From assembly GCF_031143425.1 (NCBI RefSeq), contig NC_090445.1, positions 1,576,138,049-1,576,202,048 on the forward strand: a DNA stretch of 64,000 nucleotides, in the 5' to 3' direction. A program made the translations under genes and the position numbers. Under the pieces are notes generated by a model that made no database searches, was not told the DNA's origin, and saw nothing but the letters and a program-made list of their open reading frames with translations. How positions within the stretch are numbered: position 1 is the first letter of the stretch; each line of letters starts with the position of its first letter. This DNA is from Pleurodeles waltl (taxonomy: Eukaryota; Chordata; Amphibia; Caudata; Salamandridae). This document shows, in pieces, positions 55,151-64,000 of this stretch.

Positions 55151-58100
55151 ATTATTAAGGCATGAAATACATAAAATTAGAAGTCATCAAGCCACAACTT
55201 CTACAGAAATGATTGTATTACAATATGATTTGTAGCCCTGGAGCTTTAGAAGTATTGTTGTAGTGTCTGAGCACTATGACTGCTATTTTCCTCATAAATA
55301 GTTTGCATAGTGGTTTCCTCTCACTCATTGAAGCCTTTACATTCGCCCCACCTTTATGTTCTCAAATGTTAAACACATAAGGAAGTATTTAGCACAACAT
55401 CGAACCATTAATTGTCCTTCTGGTCATGGGAGTAATTTGCTCCCGTCATTTTATGTATGGTAGCATTTTAAATTCATGAAAAAGGCAGGAATTCATTATT
55501 TTAGACTTGAGTTGAAGCGATTTCTTTCCTGAAAAGTTACTCAAAGTGCTGTGTGCACCTCAAATAAAGCTTATCTGTTTGCAGAGTTTCAGGAGGATGA
55601 ACCACTGCAATGTCCAGACCTGCAATGTGATACACTTGTGATATCGCTTTAAGTTCGCACTTTGATCATCATTAGTTATGCCAGAGCAAGTTATCTATTT
55701 GGGTCATGGAATGGGTGCCACCTTTGTATGGCAGGTGTTTCTAACAGAGGTCCAGAAGAGTCACATCCATGCCAGATTGTTAGGATATGAATTTGGCTGT
55801 GCTGGACATGCACTGGATAATACTGACCTAGAGCATGAAGTTCTTCAGGACTCAGATAATTAAAAGGCAAACCTGCTCAATTATCAACCAGGTTCTTTCG
55901 GTATGATTTGCCAGTCAAAATCATTGGGTCTGTCCATTCACTGGCTATTCATCGAGGAGAACGGAGACTAATGTAGTGCGTGAGTTTGTAGTCACACAAC
56001 TTGCGTTCCTCACAATCACTGGGTTTGCAACCACAAAATCACTGGTCACAATTTAAATAGGTAATTTTTAGAGTGGGGTATGTGTTTCAGAGTCGCAAAA
56101 GCGTTTTTACTCATTCTAACTTGAAAATAGTGTTTGTCCTGTTCCCATGTGTGGGTCCCAATGCTATGTAACAACGTTTTGCATCCGTAATTGTAGTCTC
56201 AAACCATTGAAAGGTTACTAATACTGATCTTGCGCATAGCAGTCAATTTGCAATGTATCCCCACGGGACAATTTCAACGTTGTGAATGCGGGTGTGCGAC
56301 CTCTAGGGTGGTGTGCTAACCACAATCTCATTTCTCACATGGGAACAATAAAAAACAACCCTGATCCCTATATGAACCATGAGATGCCTAAAGAATGTTC
56401 ACAAACGAAAAATGACAACTGAGGGACATCATTTGCTGGCTCTCGCAGTCTTCCACCCCTTCAATCGCATGCATTTAAAGGGGGTCAAAAACGTCCTCTC
56501 GTTTAACTTATATTAAAGATGGAGGAAGTTTTACGACCTGCTGTGAATACATATTTTGTGATGCAACTGAAAAGTGCACCAGTCGCATCGCAGAATGAAG
56601 CTAAGCTCCGCTCTCTAACCAGAAATTGTACAAACTGTCCCAACTGGTTTGCGAGCTGGCCTGATACCTCAGGCCACTAGCCGCTGGACATGCATGTGTT
56701 ATGTGCATCGCACTTATGTTGAACAACATGTAGGCAGGTGTGCATGTATTCGAAGTTTTAATGCACGAACCTTGTTGACAATCCTTTGGCACTGTGGATA
56801 GTTGGATGAAAAGATTACTGCCCATTGTGCACAGTGGGCGGAGTTCCTCTTCAACTCATCCTCATAGGTGCAGACGTTGTCTGCTAAAAAAAAAAAAAAA
56901 CAACAACCGAACGAACTGAATATTTTGTAGTAACCATTACAGTGGTGGCAGACTCGTCTTCAATGCCACAATAGTGACTTGAAAAGTTGGGTATTCGGGT
57001 TCTGCTAGAATGTGGAAAAGGCCTATTCTAAGGAGTCAGAGTGGTTGAGCATTTCTGTGGAAAGTCCTGCCTCCACCCGGCTTGTGTTTGATATTTGCAA
57101 AAACCACATGTTGTTGAGTTTGCAGAAGCCCTTAAACATTACACGAAAACCTCTAATGCTGTGCATTAAACTGGAAAACATCTTCGGTTGGAGAGATGAG
57201 TGGATGTATTAAACCTTCTTGAGAGGAGTAGAAAGATATTTGTGTGGTCCTGACATGGAGTCTGATCATGGGGCAGTGGTAGAGGTATGTGAGAGGAGCA
57301 CGACATGCGTTCGATGCACTGATTACGGAACCTTAACATGGTCGGTGCCTTATTTCTTCCTATGCTGACCCGATGGAGAAAGACACGTTCCCCTAGAAAT
57401 GTTGAAAGCTCACTCACAGGAAATTCGTAGTCATCTTGGTGGAGGATCTATTGGGTCCACCAAGACGCAGAGGATTAAAGCAAGGGATTCCACTGATAGG
57501 CAGGTGTTATTCAAACCTGTGGAAGCAAAGTGGCTCGGCACCCTCAGAAGAGCTCAGTTTCAATGATGAGTGGCTTGGTCAGTCCCTGAGAAACACCTGA
57601 CTTTTGACATCAATCCAGCGCTTAAAAGCCTCAAAGGTCACTCAGACTCCCTTAAGCACTAAAAGGACATCTGCTAGTATCCAAGATGGATCTAAGATAA
57701 GGGTGGAAATGCAATCTACAATATCTGTTTAAGCCTTAGAATTATACATGTTAATTGCTTTACTCATTAACTTTCTCCCTCACCCTGTGGCGTCCGTCCC
57801 CAGGGGTTCTTACCTCCTCCCTGCTCTCATTTGTATCACCTGCACCGTGCATACGTGCATCCCTGCGATGCAGCTGCAGGTTTTATAGCCTGCGAATAGA
57901 AAGCTTTGATGAAGGGGTCACAGGCAAATTGTAAAAGTTGAATTTTACAACAGTTCGCTTAAATATTAACTGCATCCTTAAAAGTAAGCCTGGTGCTCGG
58001 GTGCCATCTTTTAACTTTAACCAGTACACCGGTGTTGAAAAAATTTGACCCAAAGTACCCTTGATCTTCAGTCGGTCTGACACATCTCACGGGGGTCTTA

Positions 58101-58665
58101 AGACTCTTTGGATTCAAAAGGACCCCTGAGGTGAAACATGCTGACTTCTCCTTCCATCTTTTATTATGGGATCCAGTCTGTAGAATGGTGACAGTACCCC
58201 TTTCAGGGGCCTCATCATGCGTGGGTACAAATGGATGCCATTCGTTGTAGGGTTACATTTTTCTATGCCTTACCTAGGTGCCAGTGATTTTCTCTATTGT
58301 GCCAAAACCAGCTTTTTTTAACCCTTTGGTGCTTTGATTGATAACAATGGATGCCAGCTAGCTAGCACACCACTCCCCCTGTCACGTACAGAATGTGTCT
58401 AACATTAATACTTTCATAAAGAAATAACTTTACTACTGTGGGAGAGTTACCAATAATTGTGGCTATAAAAAAGGAATTCTTGGGATCCGGACATGGGACG
58501 CATATTTTTTCTTTTAATTTATCTTACTCTTGGCGACATCATTCTGTCCTTTGCTTTGAGTCGAGCCCCTTCCTGGAAAATCTCATTTCTTTAATGAAAC
58601 TTTATGTTGTACAGATTAGTTGTCCTGATTGTTACAAAGGAGCAGAACTTACATCAGCGCTACAT
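55151..58665. other. No recognisable gene or element
   Basis: 3.5 kb of AT-rich sequence, with frames below 90 codons and no motif match. An A-run lies at 56886-56901. This is the longest featureless stretch in the window. Confidence 0.5.
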
Positions 58666-58669
58666 TAAA

Positions 58670-58825
58670 GACAATAGCCCAGATTTGCTAAGCCTTTGAG
58701 TTGCCACTGCAACACACAAAGCGTATCAAGGCAATGCATGGGCTTAAGTGATATTTACTAAGTCACACTAAGCAACCTTGCATGGCTTAGTAAAACCAGA
58801 GTAATGCAAGGCAGTGAAAGACATT
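58670..58825. repeat. Partial palindromic repeat cut by H2
   Basis: TTTGCTAAGCC at 58685 and TTTACTAAGTCACACTAAG with GGCTTAGTAAA at 58755-58793 are facing words of a small palindromic element. H2 begins directly after, so H2 may have inserted into it. Confidence 0.4.
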
Positions 58826-58990
58826 GGGGGTCATTCTGACCTCAGCGGTAAAAGGCGCTTACCGCCGGTCAGAAGACCGCCATAACACCGCCGCGGCCGC
58901 GGAAAGCCGCCACGGTCATTCTGACCCACAACGGCCAAACCTCCAAAAATCCGACCTCCACTGCAGGCCGCCACATCAGCGGGCAGCGAT
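58826..58990. repeat. Left terminus and subterminal inverted words of H2
   Basis: The outer GGGGGTCATTCTGACC is followed by CAGCGGTAAAAGGCGCTTACCGCCGG and CCGCCGCGGCCGCGG. The phrase GGTCATTCTGACC recurs at 58914-58926, so the tip sequence is repeated internally, a likely second binding site for the Myb or transposase protein. Confidence 0.65.
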
Positions 58991-59416
58991 AAACTGGAGA
59001 TGACCAAACCTCCACCGTCACGCCAACAGAAATACGCCCATGCCATTTCGACCCACGAATCAACGCGGCGGGCTTTCCAACGCGGTATTCCATTGGCGGT
59101 ACACACCGCCGCGGTCAAAATACACACACAGCACCAAAACACAGGCACATTGGACAATTACAAATACACACACCTGATACACATACACAACCCACTCCCA
59201 CACAATCAATCAACTATAAAACACACCCCCACATCACCCACAAACCCCTACGACCACAATTACTGAGAGAAGGAGAGAGAGACACAGCAGACAATCCATA
59301 GCAATACACACTGAGGCACACTACACCATCACACACACCACATAGTAGCACAAAGCACCACACACCAACATACTCCTCATCACATACACCACCCCACACC
59401 TCACCCACACCACCCC

Positions 59417-60923
59417 ATGGCACCCCAAAGGCACCCACGCTTTTCGTACCAAGAACTCCGGGTGATGGTGGAGGAAATCCTAAGAGTGGAACCCCAGCTC
59501 TTCGGCTCACAGGTGCAGCACACCAGTATAGCTAGGAAGGCGGAGCTATGGCAGCGGATCGTGGACAGGGTCAATGCGGTGGGACAGCAGCCCAGGAATA
59601 GGGAGGACATCCGCAAACGATGGAACGACCTACGGGGGAAGGTCCGATCGATGGTCTCCAGGCACAACATCGCGGTCCAGAAGACTGGCGGCGGACCCCC
59701 ACCCACCCCTCCCGAATTTACATCATGGGAGCAAGAGGTCTTCAACATCCTGCATCCTCAGGGCCTCGCAGGAGTAGCCGGAGGAATGGACTCTGGTAAG
59801 TCCAATCTCAACTACTATATCCCCCCCACCCCACCAGCATGCCAACCCACACCCCCACCCTCACCCCCAAACCCCCAGCACACATCCTCCCTGACAATGT
59901 CTCACCAGCACAACCCACCCATCCCAACACCAACTCCTGCATGTCAACACAATCCATGGACACCCATCACCCAAGCATGACCACTGCACTTACCCCCCCC
60001 CCCACTAACCACCCTCACAACACCTCCCTCAAGGGAATGCCTGCACTGGGGGACGAGGGCACCCATAACACGCACGCCATTGCACACACAGAAACAATAA
60101 CCAAACTCTCTTACCCCATGCAGGACCCGAACGCCAACACACCAGCCAGGAGGGTCCAGAAATGTCCATCCCACCCCCGGAACAGGCCCACAGTGAGGAC
60201 AGCAGCTCTGTCGACACTGAACCTGATGACCAGCCCGGACCATCGGGGACCTCTGGGCAGTCGGTTCCCCTCAGGCAGCCACAGGCCACACCAGACCCGA
60301 CCTCCTCTGCCAACACCAGCACAGCTCCCACACAGCGGGCCCATGCCTCTGTCTCTAGGACACGTCAATCAGCGGTGTGTCTGCCACTACAGGGCACCCA
60401 GGCTAACCCAACACCCCAACAACAACAGGGACCTGGGGGCAGTGGGAGCGGGCACACCGTCCAGGAGACAGAGGCCGGGGGAAACCGGGCAGCTCGGAGG
60501 GCTGCTGTGCGACAGGGGGGGGAGGAGAGGCCCAGGGAACCCACTCTCCAAGAGGCCCTCACCACCATCATGGGGGCCTACCACCACTCCCAAGAGACGA
60601 TGGCGACGGTACTGGCCAGGTTCACGGAGATCCAGGCACAGCAGGAGGAACGCTACATGGGGTTCAGGGAGGAGCTGAGAATCATCGGGACCGCAATGGG
60701 GACCATCGTCCTGGCCCTCAACAGGATAGAAGACGCGTTGCGGGACCATGTGGCACCACACAGGGCCCCTGTCACTAGCCCGGACCAGGAACAGCCTACC
60801 ACCTCCGCCGGCGCAAGTGGACAGGAGGCCCCAACACCACGACAGGCCACCAGAACCCCACCTCCTGCTGAAGAACAACCACCCCGTAAGAGGAGCCTGA
60901 GATCCAAAAAAAAGACAGAGTAG
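59417..60923 (+). CDS. H2 ORF1: NAIF1-type Myb/SANT protein, 392 aa, two exons
   Basis: Exon 1 is 59417-59795 (donor GTAAGT) and exon 2 is 60124-60923 (acceptor CATGCAG). The phase-1 join gives 1179 nt with no stop. Residues 9-95 form a Myb/SANT-like domain: FSYQELRVMVEEILRVEPQL, then AELWQRIVDRVNAVGQQPR and IRKRWNDLRGKVRSMVSRHN. After it come a Gly/Pro linker, an acidic Ser-rich stretch, a Gln/Pro/Thr-rich middle, and a long helical, coiled-coil-like segment (about 265-335, MATVLARFTEIQAQQEERYM). The C-terminus is strongly basic (RKRSLRSKKKTE), a probable nuclear signal. In Harbinger systems such proteins bind the transposon ends and bring the transposase into the nucleus. The splice model is confirmed by the same borders in H1. 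Confidence 0.88.
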
Positions 60924-61137
60924 GATGTCAAGACCCCCGCCAGCAGGACATACCCCCTGAACTCTTCCCACTGTCCCACATTGCCACCCTGTCCAACCAT
61001 GAACTGCCTCTGCTCCATCCTTCCACAGGCAAAAGGACAATGCACCTGTGAGACTGAGAACTGGACTCTGCCATGGACATTACTCCACCCCCACCCATCA
61101 CCCTTATAATCACATGTACCAATATCTAGCACTGTAA

Positions 61138-61143
61138 ATAAAT
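61138..61143 (+). terminator. Polyadenylation signal of H2 ORF1
   Basis: AATAAA lies 215 bases after the ORF1 stop, in the convergent gap before the transposase end at 61431. Confidence 0.6.
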
Positions 61144-61430
61144 CACATATTGCACACAAATCAGTTTGGAGTCATGCTGTATTATTAGCAAATGTATTAC
61201 ATATTACTGTTCAATATCTGTTCTGTCAATTAGTGATGACAACATACCAATGTCAATACGCTGTAGTTCATGGGCAAACCAAGCAGAAGTCAGGCACTGA
61301 GTCATACAGCACTGAGAAGGGAAGGGAAAAACAAAAATTACCCAAAAAGATCTGGTGGGAACTACAGAAAGTACAGATGCAGGAGGCTATAAGCAATTGT
61401 GAAATGGCGTGGGTGATTCTTACCTGGGTG

Positions 61431-62444
61431 TTACTGGATATACTGTTGTATCACTCTGTCCCTATTGTCTGTGTCGTCCTCTGAGTCTTCCTCCTCTTCA
61501 CTCTCCACAGGCTCCACGGCTTCTACAACACCACCATCTGGACCATCCTCCTGCAGGAAAGGCACCTGGCGTCGCAAAGCCAGGTTGTGAAGCATACAGC
61601 ACGCCACGATGATATGGCACACCTTCTTTGGTGAGTACATTAGGGATCCACCGGTCATATGCAGGCACCTAAACCTGGCCTTCAGGAGGCCAAAGGTTCG
61701 CTCAATCACACTCCTAGTACGCCCATGGGCCTCATTGTAGCGTTCCTCTGCCCTTGTCCGGGGATTCCTCACTGGGGTCAGTAGCCACGGCAGGTTGGGG
61801 TAACCAGAGTCACCTATTAGCCACACACGTTGTCTCTGTAGCTGCTCCATCACATAGGGGATGCTGCTATTTCGCATCACATATGCGTCATGCACTGACC
61901 CTGGGAACTTGGCATTTACATGAGAGATGTACTGGTCAGCCAAACAGACCACCTGGACATTAATCGAATGATAACTTTTTCTGTTTCGGTACACCTGCTC
62001 ATCGTCTTTTGGGGGTACCAAAGCCACATGGGTCCCATCAATGGCACCAATGATGTTGGGGATATGTCCAAGGGCATAGAAATCACCCTTCACTGTAGGC
62101 AAGTCACCCTCCTCTGGGAAAATGATGTAGCTCCGCATGAGTTTCATCAGGGCAGACAACACTCTGCTCAAAATCTTAGAAAACATAGGCTGAGACATTC
62201 CAGATGACATGGCCACTGTGGTCTGGAATGACCCACTTGCCAAAAAATGGAGGACTGACAAAACCTGCACCAGAGGGGGAATCCCTGTGGGTTGGCGGAT
62301 GGGGGACATCAGGTCTGGCTCCAGCTGGGCACACAGTTCATGGATAGTGGCACGGTCAAGTCTGTATCGAAGTATTATATGGCGTTCTTCCATTGTCGAC
62401 AGGTCCACCAGCGGTCGGTACACGCGAGGATTCCTCCTTCTCAT
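61431..62444 (-). CDS. H2 Harbinger (HARBI1-like) DDE transposase, 337 aa, intact, intronless
   Basis: One uninterrupted frame from ATG at 62444 to TAA at 61431. The length fits HARBI1-type nucleases (about 350 aa). Residues 55-105 form the helix-turn-helix-like region (IPPLVQVLSVLHFLASGSFQ). The catalytic triad reads D136 in IIGAIDGTHVAL, D186 in FPGSVHDAYV and E248 in VIERTFGLLKARFRCL. VYRNRKSYHSINVQVV and WLIGDSGYPNLPWLL are further family blocks. The acidic tail ends IQQYIQ. It should cut and paste H2 and relatives at 3-bp targets. H1 and H3 have an intron inside the Gly211 codon; here it is absent. The start is chosen by alignment with H1 (position 4886). A CCTAG acceptor-like site 16 nt upstream could add a 5' non-coding exon. 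Confidence 0.92.
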   Translation of the reverse strand: MRRRNPRVYRPLVDLSTMEERHIILRYRLDRATIHELCAQLEPDLMSPIRQPTGIPPLVQVLSVLHFLASGSFQTTVAMSSGMSQPMFSKILSRVLSALMKLMRSYIIFPEEGDLPTVKGDFYALGHIPNIIGAIDGTHVALVPPKDDEQVYRNRKSYHSINVQVVCLADQYISHVNAKFPGSVHDAYVMRNSSIPYVMEQLQRQRVWLIGDSGYPNLPWLLTPVRNPRTRAEERYNEAHGRTRSVIERTFGLLKARFRCLHMTGGSLMYSPKKVCHIIVACCMLHNLALRRQVPFLQEDGPDGGVVEAVEPVESEEEEDSEDDTDNRDRVIQQYIQ

Positions 62445-62923
62445 CCCAGCGGACGGTGCCTAGGAAGGACAACATGGAGCACAGAGTCAGCCAAACCACA
62501 GGTACGTACAGACAGCTTGCACAGTTAAAGAATGGCAATGGGTTGAAAGGCGTGTATGTGTGGCAATGCAAGGCCTAGGCCTGTGTGTCTCAGTCAAAAT
62601 TAAGCCATGTAGGCCCTTGAAATGGCGGCTGCCTGACCTGTGAACTGGGACAATTGGAATGTGAGGTCAATGCGCTGGCGGGGCACACCGTGGCGGTAGG
62701 CGGTCGAAGACCGCGGCGCAAAGCCGCATTGGTTAACATTGAAGCCTATGGGTTTCAGGAGCCAATGACGAAGTGCGCCGGCGGTCGCGGTACGCACCGC
62801 CGCGGTACGCACCGCCGCGGGCGTGACCGCCATTTTCTATCTGCTTAATCACTCGAGACCTGATCATCCACAGGAGAGGACCTATACTGCAAGTGCTGCT
62901 GTGACCTCGGTCTGGAAGATACA
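62445..62923. promoter_or_regulatory. H2 bidirectional promoter region, CpG-rich
   Basis: The transposase and ORF3 start 480 bp apart and diverge. The centre (62680-62835) is CpG-rich: CACACCGTGGCGGTAGGCGG, GACCGCGGCG, then CGCACCGCCGCGGTA / CGCACCGCCGCGGGC as a 15-bp tandem pair at 62795-62823, and GTGACCGCC. CCGCGG palindromes and GGTACGCACC-type words could bind one of the Myb proteins. No TATA box is seen. Confidence 0.55.
62795..62823. repeat. 15-bp tandem pair with CCGCGG palindromes
   Basis: The words GTACGCACCGCCGCG occur twice in direct tandem inside the divergent promoter, each holding a CCGCGG palindrome. This is a candidate operator for element-encoded Myb/SANT proteins (inference). 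Confidence 0.5.
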
Positions 62924-64000
62924 ATGGCTGCTGCGACTGGGGAAAGGGCCCCTGCCTTCACGTCTGAAGAGTTGGAGAAGCTTGTGGATGGGGTCCTCCC
63001 CCAGTATGCGCTACTCTACGGTCCTCCAGACCAACAAGTGAGTACACCGGGTGCACATGGAATGGGCTATGCCTGTGTGGATTGGGGTGGATGTAAGTTG
63101 GTGGGGTGGGGGGCGAATGAGGAGTGCAACGCCCGACAGATGAGAGCATGTGCCATATGGCAAAGTTGGAGGGGGGGGCCAATCACATCTAACATGCAGG
63201 TCATTGATGATTTCCTCCTTTCCACCCTGTACATGTCAAATAGGTCAGCGCCCATCAGAAGATCGAGATTTGGCGTGCCATCGCCAAGGAAGTCCGGAAC
63301 TTGGGGGTCCACAACAGACGGGGCACCCACTGCCGCAAGAGGTGGGAGGACATCCGCCGCGGAACAAGGAAGACCGCAGAAACACTGCTGGGGATGGCCT
63401 CCCAACCTAGGAGGGGTGCCAGTCGCACCATGACCCCCCTGATGTCCCGGATCCTGGCGGTGGCCTACCCTGAATTGGATGGGCGCTTTAAGACATCACA
63501 GCAGACACAAGGGGGTGAGTATCAGCACATTCTCCTATCTTTCTGCGCAGTGGAGGCGTATGGGTGGGGGAGGAGGGCTGTGGGTGACATTAGGCCAGGG
63601 CGCTTTCTGTAGTGTAGTCCTCTCCCTTAGGCATGGCCCTGTGCCCCCGGCCCCCACCTCGGTAGGGTGACAAGTACAGCCATTGAAGGTCCAGCATCTC
63701 CCATGTGCGCGTTTGACGTCTCTTGGCCTGTTGTCTTAGTCAGTAGTACTTAGTAGTGTACCCCGAATGCGCGGCTTAGTGCATTAGGCACCTGTGTCTG
63801 TCCTCTCCGCCAACGGTGTTGACATTGCATGCACTCAACCTGGTCTTCTTTTTTCTCCCCCCACCCTTTCTCTTCATCTTCTTGTGCATGTGTGCATTAG
63901 CATCATCAGGCGGAGGAGATTTGGCATCGGAGCACGAGGGAGCTGCAGGACACAAGGCCCCGGTGGGCCCAGGAACAGACACCGAGGGCACCAGTGATCT
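62924..64000 (+). CDS. H2 ORF3: second Myb/SANT-like protein, 3' part outside window
   Basis: Exon 1 62924-63037 (MAAATGERAPAFTSEELEKL, 38 codons, phase 0), intron 63038-63243 (GTGAGT...AATAG), exon 2 63244-63514, intron 63515-63909 (GTGAGT...TCATCAG), and exon 3 from 63910, still open at the window end. Exons 1-2 make one Myb/SANT-like domain: ELEKLVDGVLPQYALLYG, KIEIWRAIAKEVRNLGV and HCRKRWEDIRRGTRKTAETL. Exon 2 ends with RTMTPLMSRILAVAYPELDG, a block not present in ORF1. Exon 3 starts acidic (DLASEHEGAAGHK). H1 suggests a coiled-coil segment and long Ser/Pro/Lys-rich tail beyond. The domain is clearly different from that of ORF1, so the element encodes two DNA-binding helpers. Confidence 0.82.

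Larger units (their letters stand above)
58826..64000 (+). mobile_element. H2: three-gene PIF/Harbinger transposon, apparently intact, right end outside window
   Basis: It starts GGGGGTCATTCTGACC, followed by subterminal GGCGGT/ACCGCC inverted words. It contains ORF1 (plus, intact after splicing), the transposase (minus, single intact exon) and ORF3 (plus, at least three exons, open to the window end). The order and directions equal those of H1. No stop or frameshift is seen in any of the three visible genes, in contrast to every other element in the window. Full length should exceed 8 kb if H1 is a guide. Confidence 0.9.

Noticed and set aside
1..64000. Host protein-coding genes, tRNA, rRNA, CRISPR arrays
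   Set aside because: No exon series with a recognisable host protein, no cloverleaf or rRNA signature, and no spaced direct-repeat array; all coding traces belong to mobile elements.

Overview
This is eukaryotic nuclear DNA from a large, repeat-rich vertebrate genome. A salamander, most likely a newt, is the best guess. The reasons are long stretches without genes, abundant PIF/Harbinger DNA transposons with their miniature derivatives, a GIY-YIG Penelope-like element, LINE remnants, and a ~310-325 bp tandem repeat carrying hammerhead-ribozyme cores like the newt satellite 2 family. The species call is an inference. I see no host protein-coding gene, tRNA, rRNA or CRISPR array. Almost everything recognisable is mobile or repetitive DNA.

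Layout: 1-8545 is a decayed three-gene Harbinger (H1), cut by the window start. It sits at the left edge of a CR1/L2-like LINE (8546-10460), which is split by a 707-bp Harbinger MITE. 13826-16155 is an LTR-like repeat. 16455-17950 is a C-rich CCAAT/CCACT satellite. 21293-21743 is a second MITE. 22584-26414 is a nearly complete two-gene Harbinger (H3) of another family. 27000-28560 is the hammerhead-bearing repeat array, with monomers in both orientations. 28750-29960 is a collagen-like minisatellite. 30289-34833 is a broken Penelope-like element between two (TA)n tracts. 38750-40240, 27677-27846 and 43591-43759 are one family of terminal-inverted-repeat elements. 44880-46900 is a LINE relic. 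48445-49044 is a non-autonomous relative of H1/H2. 52050-55150 is an antisense L1-like relic with a later insertion that has a 13-bp target duplication. 58826 to the window end is a second three-gene Harbinger (H2) whose visible genes are all open.

H1 and H2 share one plan. ORF1 (Myb/SANT protein, two exons) faces a convergent DDE transposase. The transposase in turn diverges from ORF3, a second and different Myb/SANT protein with three or more exons. In characterised Harbinger elements the Myb-like protein binds the ends and helps the transposase enter the nucleus; the sequence here suggests H1/H2 carry two such partners. H2 ORF1 (392 aa when spliced) and its transposase (337 aa, DDE residues D136, D186, E248) look undamaged, so H2 may be recently active and could mobilise elements such as 48445-49044. 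H3 is the likely parent family of the MITE at 8839-9545, but its own transposase has lost its first catalytic Asp and is frameshifted.
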